The notes under the pieces are model-generated. The model saw only the letters and a program-made list of their open reading frames with translations. It searched no databases and had not been told where the DNA came from. A stretch of DNA of 64,000 nucleotides. Source: an uncultured Acidimicrobiaceae bacterium (GTDB taxonomy: Bacteria > Actinomycetota > Acidimicrobiia > Acidimicrobiales > Ilumatobacteraceae). The position numbers and the translations under genes are program-made. Positions 18,156 to 25,789 of this stretch are shown here, piece after piece. Location: assembly GCA_903919455.1 (NCBI GenBank), contig CAIXIJ010000115.1, positions 45,098 through 109,097 on the forward strand. The letters run 5' to 3'. Within the stretch, counting starts at the first letter, position 1; every line of letters begins with the position of its first letter.

Positions 18156-19334
18156 TCAGGCCATCATACGGTCGCGACGGCGCCGGCGCAGGGACAGTGG
18201 CCACGGTGAGGCAGGTGGCGGCGCGTCGGCGGGCCGAGCCACATGGCGGTAGATCTCGGCGTAGCGCGCGGCCAGCGCCACCATCGAGAAGTCGTCGGCG
18301 CGACGGTGTCCGGAGGCGGTGAGCCGGCGCGACAGTTGCTCGTCCGTGAGTGCCAGGTGCAGCGCATCAGCAAGCGCCACGGGGTCGCCGGGCTCCACCA
18401 GAAGCGCATCGTGGTCGTGAGTGGCAACGTTGAGATAGCCGGCCAGCGAACTTGCCACGATGCAGGTACCCGCAGCCATCGCCTCGATCAGCACCACCCC
18501 GAAGCTCTCTCCATGCAACGACGGGGCACAGAACACATGCGCACCCTTGAGGCGGCTGATCTTCTCTTCGTCGGTTAAGCGCCCGAGCCATTCGATGCGG
18601 GGGTCGCCTGCCGTTTCGGCTCGCAAGCGTTCGGTGTCGGGGCCGTTGCTGGCCACCCACAGGTGCACCTCTGGGCCAAGTTTCTGCATCGCTGCGATGA
18701 GCACGTCGAGACCTTTGCGCTCCTCGTGACGACCGCAGAAGAAGATGGTCGGGCCATCGGTGGGCCACGGCGTGGCAGACCGATACTCGTCCAACTCCAC
18801 ACCGTTGAAGAGCACCTCATACTCGCCGCCGATGCTGGCCTGCACCAGTGCCTTGGCATCCTTGGAGACCGCAACGTTGTGGGCAACGTTCTTCGCAGCA
18901 GCCTTGATGGGCGATGCCAAGTACTTGTAGCTCGCGCTTTCACCTGCGGCGTGGAACGTGGCGACCACGGGAGCCGGGTGCAGCAGCATTGCGGTCATCG
19001 GCGGGCCGGGGGCGAACGGCTCGTGGAGGTGCAGTACGTCGAACTGTTCCTCGAACAGCACCCTCATGGTGCGCAAAGCCGCCGCGGGATCCGGTGCCAA
19101 CGGTGCCATCGAGCCATTCGCAGCGGTCGGCAGGCTGTTGCCGAGCGGGGTCACGAAGGTGGCCGGGGGCGGGCCGTCGCATGGGCCCAGCACACGAGCC
19201 TCGATGCCCATACGACGAAGCGAGCGCACCAGGCCCATGGCCTGTTGCTGCACGCCGCCGGGAATGGAGAGGCTGTATGGCACCACCATGCCCACGCGCA
19301 AAAGTCGGCGCGCGGGGGTCGGTTCGCCGGACAT
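18156..19334 (-). CDS. pimA: PimA-like phosphatidylinositol mannosyltransferase (GT4)
   Basis: GDP-mannose-dependent GT-B glycosyltransferase of 392 residues. The N-terminus VGMVVPYSLSIPGGVQQQ is close to the PimA pattern, and the C-terminal domain has the GT4 E(x7)E element in ESFGVVLIE and a FFCGRHEERKG phosphate-binding region. This would make PIM1 from PI and feed the acyltransferase at 5.7 kb. Identity as PimA rather than PimB/PimC rests on the N-terminal loop and is likely but not certain. TAGCGT lies 8 nt before the ATG. Confidence 0.82.
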   Translation of the reverse strand: MSGEPTPARRLLRVGMVVPYSLSIPGGVQQQAMGLVRSLRRMGIEARVLGPCDGPPPATFVTPLGNSLPTAANGSMAPLAPDPAAALRTMRVLFEEQFDVLHLHEPFAPGPPMTAMLLHPAPVVATFHAAGESASYKYLASPIKAAAKNVAHNVAVSKDAKALVQASIGGEYEVLFNGVELDEYRSATPWPTDGPTIFFCGRHEERKGLDVLIAAMQKLGPEVHLWVASNGPDTERLRAETAGDPRIEWLGRLTDEEKISRLKGAHVFCAPSLHGESFGVVLIEAMAAGTCIVASSLAGYLNVATHDHDALLVEPGDPVALADALHLALTDEQLSRRLTASGHRRADDFSMVALAARYAEIYRHVARPADAPPPASPWPLSLRRRRRDRMMA

Positions 19335-19342
19335 CGGTCCTG

Positions 19343-19348
19343 ACGCTA
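19343..19348 (-). promoter_or_regulatory. Candidate -10 element of pimA
   Basis: TAGCGT on the minus strand, 8 nt before the pimA ATG. It is back-to-back with the element serving the divergent gene at 19370. Confidence 0.4.
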
Positions 19349-19357
19349 GCCCGGCAG

Positions 19358-19363
19358 TAGCGT
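19358..19363 (+). promoter_or_regulatory. Candidate -10 element of the LLM gene at 19370
   Basis: TAGCGT, 6 nt before the GTG start at 19370. No Shine-Dalgarno sequence is visible. Confidence 0.4.
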
Positions 19364-19369
19364 CGGCTC

Positions 19370-20290
19370 GTGACCACGACCGGCTTCTCCCCCACCGGCC
19401 TGCCTGCGCTCAGTGTGATCGGCGTGCCAGGCAAGCGCACTGCAATTCTCGAACTCGCCGCCGAGGCCGACCGACGCGGGTTCGCCGGGCTGGCCAGCCC
19501 CGGCGTGCATGGCAACCTGGCCCTGTGCGGGTCGTTGGCTCACGCAACGAACCGCATCCCGTTCTGGACGAGCATTCAGCCGATCTATCACTCGCACCCC
19601 ACCGAGGTTGCCATTACTGCCGGACACCTCGCCGAGATCAGCGGTGGCCGCTTCCGTCTGGGCCTTGGCGTCAGCCATGCACCTGCAATGGAGCGCTTGG
19701 GCATCGACACCGGTCGGCCGCTCGCCGACATGCGCCGATTCGTGGAGGGGGTGCGATCGTCGGAGAAGGCTGCCGGTGCCCTGCCGCCCATCTGGCTCGC
19801 CACGTTACGCAACAAGATGCTGGATCTCGCCCTGGCGCACGCTGACGGCGCCATCTGGGCGAATGCGTCGCTGTCGCACATGCCCCTTCAGGTGGCTCGG
19901 GTACCCGAGGATCGGCGCGACTCGTTCTTCCTCGCCAACATGGTGCCCACCGTGGTGGATGCCGACAAGCAGGCGGCGCGCGCCATTCACCGTCGCACCC
20001 TTGGCGGCTACGTGATGCTGCCCAACTATCGCAACTACTGGAAACAGGCTGGCTACGAGAGCGAAATGACGGCCATCGAGGAAGCCATCTCCACCGGCCA
20101 GCGAGACCGCCTGCCCGAGTTGATGACCGATGCCTGGCTCGACGACTGCACCATCAGCGGGAGCGCCGGCGAGGTGCGCGAGCACCTCGATGCGTGGTCG
20201 GCGACTGGCGTGCTGCCGATTGCAGTGATGAGCAGCACCACCGGTGGCCAGGCGAAGGCCATCGGCGAACTCTTCGCGCTGTACGCCTGA
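19370..20290 (+). CDS. Luciferase-like (LLM) F420-dependent oxidoreductase
   Basis: TIM-barrel oxidoreductase of 306 residues, related to methylene-H4MPT reductase and flavin or F420 alkane monooxygenases. Family features include ISGGRFRLGLGVSHAP in the barrel and the AEISGGR turn. Cofactor F420 rather than FMN is an inference from abundance of such enzymes in Actinobacteria. The substrate is unknown. The GTG start sits 6 nt after TAGCGT. Confidence 0.85.
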   Translation: MTTTGFSPTGLPALSVIGVPGKRTAILELAAEADRRGFAGLASPGVHGNLALCGSLAHATNRIPFWTSIQPIYHSHPTEVAITAGHLAEISGGRFRLGLGVSHAPAMERLGIDTGRPLADMRRFVEGVRSSEKAAGALPPIWLATLRNKMLDLALAHADGAIWANASLSHMPLQVARVPEDRRDSFFLANMVPTVVDADKQAARAIHRRTLGGYVMLPNYRNYWKQAGYESEMTAIEEAISTGQRDRLPELMTDAWLDDCTISGSAGEVREHLDAWSATGVLPIAVMSSTTGGQAKAIGELFALYA

Positions 20291-20294
20291 GCGG

Positions 20295-20999
20295 TCAGAA
20301 CAGACGTGCGGTGAGTTTGCGGCGGTACGCCGCCGTGCGCGGGTCGTTCGGACCCATCAGTTCGAGAATGTCGACGTATGCCTGGCGGGCTTCCTCGTCG
20401 GCCTTCACCTGATCCAACAGACCATCGAGCGTTGCCTCGTAGTCGTCGTCGGGGTCGATCTGCACGCGTGCCTTCGCAGCAATGAGGCGCGTGCGGTCGG
20501 ACTCGGGGATGCGGTCGAGCAGTAGCAACGCTTCGGCGTTATCGCCACGCTCCACGTAGATCTCGGCCAGCGCGCAGACGGCGTCTTCGTTGCCGGGCTC
20601 CATCTCGAGCGCCATCAGGAGTGCTTCCTCGGAGCCATCCTCGATGAGGCTGGCAACGGTGACTTCCTCGGGGCTGGGCAGCAGCTGCTCGACGAACTTC
20701 GACACGACGTCTTCGGGGTACGCACCCATGAAACCGTCGACGATGGCACCGTCCTTCAGCGCATAAACCGCCGGGATGCTCTGCACCTGGAAGGCGTTCG
20801 AGATGCCCGGGTTCTCGTCGACGTTCACCTTCACCAGCACGACGCGCCCACCCGTGGCGTCCACGACGCGCTCCAGAATTGGGCCCAGGGTCTGGCACGG
20901 GCCGCACCACGGCGCCCACAGATCCACCACCACCGGCGTGGTCTTCGATCGTTCGACGACTTGGCTCTGGAAGTCGTTGTCGGTGACATCGATGCTCAT
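20295..20999 (-). CDS. Thioredoxin-domain protein with TPR-like C-terminus (CnoX/YbbN-like)
   Basis: 234 residues: an N-terminal thioredoxin domain with the active site WCGPC at 31-35, then a helical C-terminal region (about 115-234) resembling the tetratricopeptide part of co-chaperone CnoX (EALLMALEMEPGNEDAVCALAEIYVERGD). CnoX-type proteins protect clients from oxidation and hand them to chaperones; whether this one is a reductase or chaperone-like cannot be decided here. TATCGT lies 7 nt before its ATG. Confidence 0.88.
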   Translation of the reverse strand: MSIDVTDNDFQSQVVERSKTTPVVVDLWAPWCGPCQTLGPILERVVDATGGRVVLVKVNVDENPGISNAFQVQSIPAVYALKDGAIVDGFMGAYPEDVVSKFVEQLLPSPEEVTVASLIEDGSEEALLMALEMEPGNEDAVCALAEIYVERGDNAEALLLLDRIPESDRTRLIAAKARVQIDPDDDYEATLDGLLDQVKADEEARQAYVDILELMGPNDPRTAAYRRKLTARLF

Positions 21000-21006
21000 G
21001 GGCCGA

Positions 21007-21012
21007 ACGATA
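21007..21012 (-). promoter_or_regulatory. Candidate -10 element of the thioredoxin gene
   Basis: TATCGT on the minus strand, 7 nt before the ATG at 20999, giving a leaderless mRNA. Confidence 0.5.
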
Positions 21013-21032
21013 GCGGTACCGTACGGCCCATC

Positions 21033-22067
21033 ATGAGCGACGTCGCCGGCATCAACGTTCCCGCGGTCACCGAGTGGTTGCACACGCACGTGGCAGGGGC
21101 CACCGGTCCGTTCCACTTCGACACCATTGCGGGTGGCCACTCCAACCTCACCTATCGAGTCACCGGCGCGGACGGCACGCGCTACGTGCTGCGCCGTCCG
21201 CCGCTGGGCCATGTGCTGGCAAGCGCTCACGACATGGGTCGAGAGCACCGCATCATCAGCGGTCTCCACACCTCGGCGGTACCCGTGGCGCCGGCACTCG
21301 GGTTCTGCGACGACCCTGCCGTGAACGATGCCCCGTTTTACGTGATGGGGTTCGTCGACGGTCACGTGGTGCGCGACCGCATGGAGGCCGAGGCCATCCT
21401 CACCCCTCAGGCTCGGCGCACCGCCAGCGAGAGCATTGTCGACACGATGGCGGCCATCCATTCGGTCGACCTAGCATCGGCCGGGCTCGACACGCTCGGC
21501 AAGCACGAGGGCTACATCGAACGTCAGCTGAAGCGCTGGTACGGGCAATGGAACCAGCAGAAGACCCGCGAACTCTCGGCAATCGACACCGTGCACGACG
21601 AGCTGCTGCGCCGCATTCCCGAACAGGGGGCTGCCACCATCGTTCACGGCGACTATCGACTCGACAACTGCATGGTTGGCGATGACGGCAGTGTGGTGGC
21701 GGTGCTCGACTGGGAGATCTGCACACTCGGCGACCCGATGGCCGACCTCGGCCTGCTGCAGGTGTACTGGACCGGCCCTGGCGACGACTCGTCGGCCTGG
21801 ACCGGTTCGGCCTGCTCGGCACCCGGGTTCATGGACCGAGCCCACCTCGCCGCGCGCTACGCCGAAGTGAGCGGCCGCGACATCTCGCAACTACCGTTCT
21901 ACGTGTCGTTCGCATACTGGAAACTGGCCTGCATTCTGGAAGGCGTGTACGCCCGTTACCTGGGTGGCGCCCTCGGTGCCCGCGATGCCGCAGAGCTGGA
22001 GCCCTTCAAGCTGCAGGTCGAGGGCGCAGCAGCCGGTGCGCTCGCACAACTGGAGGCGCTGCCGTGA
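21033..22067 (+). CDS. Phosphotransferase (APH / ACAD10-like kinase fold) family protein
   Basis: 344 residues with a kinase-like fold: catalytic loop HGDYRLDN from H205 and the metal-binding DWE at 226-228. The subgroup resembles the N-terminal domain of the acyl-CoA dehydrogenases ACAD10/11, which phosphorylate hydroxyacyl groups. No acyl-CoA dehydrogenase is adjacent. The stop overlaps the next start by 4 nt (GTGA), so the two are cotranslated. Small-molecule kinase activity is inferred from the fold. Confidence 0.88.
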   Translation: MSDVAGINVPAVTEWLHTHVAGATGPFHFDTIAGGHSNLTYRVTGADGTRYVLRRPPLGHVLASAHDMGREHRIISGLHTSAVPVAPALGFCDDPAVNDAPFYVMGFVDGHVVRDRMEAEAILTPQARRTASESIVDTMAAIHSVDLASAGLDTLGKHEGYIERQLKRWYGQWNQQKTRELSAIDTVHDELLRRIPEQGAATIVHGDYRLDNCMVGDDGSVVAVLDWEICTLGDPMADLGLLQVYWTGPGDDSSAWTGSACSAPGFMDRAHLAARYAEVSGRDISQLPFYVSFAYWKLACILEGVYARYLGGALGARDAAELEPFKLQVEGAAAGALAQLEALP

Positions 22068-22939
22068 CCGACACCTACGAACTGCACGGCGAGCTTCCCT
22101 CACTGGACCGCCCCGTACTGGTGGTGAGCATGCAGGGCTGGATCGATGCATCCGGCGCGGCCGCAGCAGCGATGGCCGCCCTGCAGGACGGGTGCAAGAG
22201 CGCACCGCTGGCCACGTTCGACAGCGATCGCTTCATCGACTACCGAGCTCGCCGACCGCTGATGGAGCTCCGCGAAGGCGTGAACACCCGACTCGTCTGG
22301 AACGAGATCGAGCTGAAGCTGGGCCACGACATGGCCGGGCACGCGGTGCTCACACTCACCGGGCCCGAGCCCGATTCGCAGTGGAAGGCCTTCGCTCGAG
22401 GTCTCACCGATCTGGCGTTACGGCTGGGCGTGTACCAAATGGTCGCCCTCGGCGCGTACCCCTTCGCCACGCCGCACACTCGGTCGTCGCGTCTGTCCAG
22501 CAGTTCGCCGTCGGCCGACGTGATCGCGTCGGTGCCGTATCTGAAGAACTCCGTCGATGTGCCAGCCGGCATGAGCGCCGTGCTCGAACACTCGCTCACC
22601 GAGGCGGGCATTGCATCGTTGGGGATCTGGGTCCAGGTGCCGCACTACGTCAGTGCGATGAGCTATCCCGCCGCCTCCGTGGAACTGCTCGAGGGTCTCC
22701 GCACGGTGACCGGCGTGAGTGTGGCGACGCATTCACTCACCCGGGAGGCTGAGGTGCAACGAGCCCGCATCGACCAGCTCGTGTCGGGCAACGACGAGCA
22801 CTCCGACATGGTGCACCAACTCGAGCAGGCCTACGACTCGCTCGCCCAGCAGGCCCCGCCGCTCGATGCCAACGACCTGCCGAGCGCCGACGAGTTGGCC
22901 GCAGAGTTCGAACAGTTCCTCCGCGACCAAGACGAGTGA
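22064..22939 (+). CDS. PAC2 family protein
   Basis: 291 residues of the proteasome-assembly-chaperone-2-like family (RPVLVVSMQGWIDASGAA at the start, ALGAYPFATPHT in the middle). In proteasome-bearing Actinobacteria such proteins are ATP-grasp-associated or of unknown function, and none has a settled role. The C-terminal 60 residues are acidic and helical. Starts at GTG, coupled to the upstream kinase-fold gene. Confidence 0.87.
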   Translation: MTDTYELHGELPSLDRPVLVVSMQGWIDASGAAAAAMAALQDGCKSAPLATFDSDRFIDYRARRPLMELREGVNTRLVWNEIELKLGHDMAGHAVLTLTGPEPDSQWKAFARGLTDLALRLGVYQMVALGAYPFATPHTRSSRLSSSSPSADVIASVPYLKNSVDVPAGMSAVLEHSLTEAGIASLGIWVQVPHYVSAMSYPAASVELLEGLRTVTGVSVATHSLTREAEVQRARIDQLVSGNDEHSDMVHQLEQAYDSLAQQAPPLDANDLPSADELAAEFEQFLRDQDE

Positions 22940-22990
22940 CGCCCCGCCGACTACGTTTCGTTCCACATTTCGCGCACTAGGGGGAACGCA

Positions 22991-24010
22991 ATGAAGGTCG
23001 ACGGAGGCATCGGTAGCAACCTGCACAACGCAGGCGCACAGGCCAAGGAACTCGAGGCCGCTGGCTACAGCGGCGCGTGGACGGCCGAAACCAGCCACGA
23101 CCCCTTCTTCCCGCTCCTGCTCGCGGCCGAGCACACCGAGCAACTCGAACTCGGCACCTCCATCGCCGTGGCATTCGCCCGCAACCCGATGACGCTGGCC
23201 AACATCGGATGGGATCTGCAGGCGTACTCGAAGGGGCGCTTCAACCTCGGCCTCGGCAGCCAGATCAAGCCGCACATCACCAAGCGCTTCAGCATGGAGT
23301 GGAGCCACCCGGCAGCGCGGATGCGCGAGATGATCCTGGCCATCCGAGCCATCTGGGACACGTGGGAGAACGGCACGCCGCTGAACTTCCGCGGCGACTT
23401 CTACACCCACACGCTGATGACGCCGTTCTTCACGCCCGAGCGAGCCGAGCTGGCTGGCTTCGGTGTGCCGAAGATCTTCCTCGCCGGCGTCGGCGAGCTG
23501 ATGACCGAAGTGGCTGGCGAGGTGTGCGACGGCTTCCTGTGCCACGGCTTCACCACCGAGAAGTATCTGCGCGAGGTCACCATCCCCGCACTTGCACGTG
23601 GCCGCGCCAAGGCCGGCAAGACGATGGAGGGCTTCGAGATCGTCGGGCCCTCGTTCGTGGTCACCGGTAACAACGAGGAAGAGATGAACGCAGCTGCGGC
23701 GGGTACCCGCCAGCAGATCGCGTTCTACGGCAGCACCCCCGCCTACCGCAACGTGCTGGAGACGCACGGCTGGGGCGAGATGCAGGACGAACTCAACCGC
23801 CTCAGCAAGCAGGGCCAGTGGGTGGAGATGGGCAACCTCATCACCGACGAGATCCTCGAGACGTTCGCCGTCGTCGGCGCACCCGAAACGGTGGCACCCG
23901 AACTGCACCGCCGCTACGGCGACGTGATCGAGCGCATCAGCTTCTACGCCCCGTACAAGAGCGATCCCGAGCGTTGGAGCCGGGTGCTCGCCGACCTCAA
24001 GGCGTCGTAA
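22991..24010 (+). CDS. LLM-family F420-dependent oxidoreductase (TIGR03617-like)
   Basis: 339 residues, a second luciferase-like barrel enzyme of a different subgroup from the one at 19.4 kb. It starts MKVDGGIGSNLHNAG and contains SKGRFNLGLGSQIKPHI. The strong AGGGGG site 6-7 nt before the ATG contrasts with the leaderless starts elsewhere. F420 use is inferred from the subgroup; substrate unknown. Ends 7 nt from the convergent PCD-VOC gene. Confidence 0.88.
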   Translation: MKVDGGIGSNLHNAGAQAKELEAAGYSGAWTAETSHDPFFPLLLAAEHTEQLELGTSIAVAFARNPMTLANIGWDLQAYSKGRFNLGLGSQIKPHITKRFSMEWSHPAARMREMILAIRAIWDTWENGTPLNFRGDFYTHTLMTPFFTPERAELAGFGVPKIFLAGVGELMTEVAGEVCDGFLCHGFTTEKYLREVTIPALARGRAKAGKTMEGFEIVGPSFVVTGNNEEEMNAAAAGTRQQIAFYGSTPAYRNVLETHGWGEMQDELNRLSKQGQWVEMGNLITDEILETFAVVGAPETVAPELHRRYGDVIERISFYAPYKSDPERWSRVLADLKAS

Positions 24011-24017
24011 GCGGCGC

Positions 24018-24674
24018 TCAGCCGCGGTCCTGCCAGGTACAGACACAGGCCTCGTTGCCGTCGGGGTCGGCCAAGATCCACCACGAGCGAGCGAACTGGT
24101 CGCTCACCAGTCGACCACCTGCGGCGATCGCGGCAGCGACGCGCGCTGTAGCGACGCCGTGCGGCACCGACACGTCGAGGTGGAAACGCTGACGCTCACC
24201 GCGATGCGCGTTCATCTGCTGGAACCAGAGCGGAGGGCCCAGCTTCGCCGGATCAGCAAGGCTGCCCGATTCGGTGGTCACGTAGCCCAGCACTGCGGCC
24301 CAGAAGGGCCGAATGCGATCTGCATCGAGTGTGTCGATGGCGATCTCCACCGCCTGCGCCACTTCGGGCCGGGAGACGGCACCGGCATCCGAGGCGAGTG
24401 CGGAGATGGTGCGCGCCATCTGCACGTCCCACTCGGTGATGCCTCCCACATCGTGGCTCGACAGCGTCACCCGCACACGCCCGGGGTAGCGCAGTGCCAC
24501 CTCTGGATGGTGGTCGAGCGCGTCGGCGGCCTGCCCGATCGACGCAACCAATGCTGCTGCGGCGGCAAAGGGACGCACTTCGAACTCGGCATGGATGGAA
24601 CCCAACACGAAACGCCAATCATCGACACCATCGGCGACGGCGAACTCGTCGGGCGTGACACGCGCGCGGCCCAT
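24018..24674 (-). CDS. Fusion of pterin-4a-carbinolamine dehydratase and VOC (glyoxalase-like) domains
   Basis: 218 residues. Residues about 10-95 resemble pterin-4a-carbinolamine dehydratase, including the HHP core in DALDHHPEVALRYPGRV; residues about 105-215 form a VOC domain (WILADPDGNEACVCTW). The ATG at 24674 is one base after the SDR stop, so it is cotranscribed with the SDR. No pterin-dependent hydroxylase is seen nearby, so the pterin may not be the real substrate. The fusion is known in some Actinobacteria. Confidence 0.8.
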   Translation of the reverse strand: MGRARVTPDEFAVADGVDDWRFVLGSIHAEFEVRPFAAAAALVASIGQAADALDHHPEVALRYPGRVRVTLSSHDVGGITEWDVQMARTISALASDAGAVSRPEVAQAVEIAIDTLDADRIRPFWAAVLGYVTTESGSLADPAKLGPPLWFQQMNAHRGERQRFHLDVSVPHGVATARVAAAIAAGGRLVSDQFARSWWILADPDGNEACVCTWQDRG

Positions 24675-24675
24675 G

Positions 24676-25455
24676 TCAGCGGGCCCGCATTCCACCATCG
24701 ATGGGAATCGCTGCCCCGCTCAGGAATGCAGCTTCATCGCTGCACAGAAACAGTACGAGCGAGGCCACGTCGCTGGGCTCGCCATAACGGCCCAAGGGAA
24801 TGGACGCTGCCATGAACGCGTGCACCGCTTCAGGGTCGTCGGGGTTCATGCCAGCCTCCAGCGACCGCATCATGCGCGTCTCCACGGGCGATGGGCACAC
24901 AGCGTTCACGCGAATCTGCAAGGGGGCGAACTCCATCGCCGCAGTCTTGGTGACGCCGATGACGGCGTGCTTGGAGGCGCCGTAGGCCACGATCCCGGGA
25001 GTTCCGCCAAGGCCCGCCACCGATGAGAGGTTCACGATGGCCCCGCCACCCTGTGCCGCGATCACCGGTGCCGCATGCTTCATGCCGAGGAACACACCGC
25101 GTACGTTCACCGCCAACACCCGATCGAAGTGGTCGACGTCGGTCTCGGTGAGCGGACGAACAGGGCCCTCGATGCCGGCGTTGTTCACCAATGCATCCAG
25201 GCGGCCATAGGTGTCGGTGGCGGCCGCAACCATGGCGCGCACCTGACTCTCGTCGGTGACGTCGGCCGCCACACCGACGGCATCGCCACCAGCCTCGCGA
25301 ACCAGGCGCACCGTCTCGTCGAGGTCGTCGCCACCGAGGTCGGCCGCCACCACGTTGGCGCCCTCTGCCGCAAACCGCAGTACCACCTCTCGACCGATGC
25401 CACCCGCTGCGCCGGTGACCGCGACGACACGACCCTGGAAACGTCCGTTGCTCAT
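24676..25455 (-). CDS. SDR-family NAD(P)-dependent oxidoreductase
   Basis: 259 residues: Rossmann motif TGAAGGIG at 14-21, NNAG at 91-94, catalytic Ser near 144-145 and YGASK (Y158, K162). FabG-like in length and motif layout. The acidic residue after strand 2 suggests NAD preference, but this is an estimate. The ATG at 25455 is 6 nt after a TACGGT element. Confidence 0.92.
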   Translation of the reverse strand: MSNGRFQGRVVAVTGAAGGIGREVVLRFAAEGANVVAADLGGDDLDETVRLVREAGGDAVGVAADVTDESQVRAMVAAATDTYGRLDALVNNAGIEGPVRPLTETDVDHFDRVLAVNVRGVFLGMKHAAPVIAAQGGGAIVNLSSVAGLGGTPGIVAYGASKHAVIGVTKTAAMEFAPLQIRVNAVCPSPVETRMMRSLEAGMNPDDPEAVHAFMAASIPLGRYGEPSDVASLVLFLCSDEAAFLSGAAIPIDGGMRAR

Positions 25456-25461
25456 GCGCGG

Positions 25462-25467
25462 ACCGTA
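25462..25467 (-). promoter_or_regulatory. Candidate -10 element of the SDR gene
   Basis: TACGGT on the minus strand, 6 nt before the ATG at 25455. Confidence 0.45.
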
Positions 25468-25485
25468 GCAGCCGACTGAGATGCC

Positions 25486-25491
25486 TAACGT
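25486..25491 (+). promoter_or_regulatory. Candidate -10 element of the DUF2277 gene
   Basis: TAACGT, 6 nt before the ATG at 25498. It is divergent from the SDR element with 18 nt between them. Confidence 0.45.
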
Positions 25492-25497
25492 GGCCGC

Positions 25498-25779
25498 ATG
25501 TGCCGCAACATCACCACCCTGCGCGGGCTGCAACCTGGCGCCACCGCCGAGGAGATCGAGGCCGCCGCACGGCAGTACGTGCGCAAGGTGAGCGGTGTGC
25601 AGAAGACCTCGGCCGCGACGGAAGCGGCATTTGAATCGGCGGTCTCAGCGATCGCAGCGACCACTGCCGAGCTACTCGATGCACTGCCGCCACGACAGCA
25701 GCCCCCGCCCACGCTGCCGCCCCTACGGCGCATCAACGCGAAGAAGGCAGCGGTTTCCACGGGAACATCTGTTCGATAA
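25498..25779 (+). CDS. DUF2277 protein
   Basis: 93 residues beginning MCRNITTLRGLQPGATAEEIEAAARQYVRKVSG, the hallmark of DUF2277. The family is small, cytosolic and of unknown function, with one N-terminal Cys followed by a helical region. The C-terminal tail here is unusually Pro-rich and basic. Stop overlaps the TAAGGT element of the next gene. Confidence 0.9.
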   Translation: MCRNITTLRGLQPGATAEEIEAAARQYVRKVSGVQKTSAATEAAFESAVSAIAATTAELLDALPPRQQPPPTLPPLRRINAKKAAVSTGTSVR

Positions 25780-25782
25780 GGT
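25777..25782 (+). promoter_or_regulatory. Candidate -10 element of the helicase gene
   Basis: TAAGGT, 7 nt before the ATG at 25790; its TAA is also the stop of the upstream DUF2277 gene. The same AAGGTGGG could act as a Shine-Dalgarno site if the mRNA extends upstream. Confidence 0.35.
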
Positions 25783-25789
25783 GGGCCGC

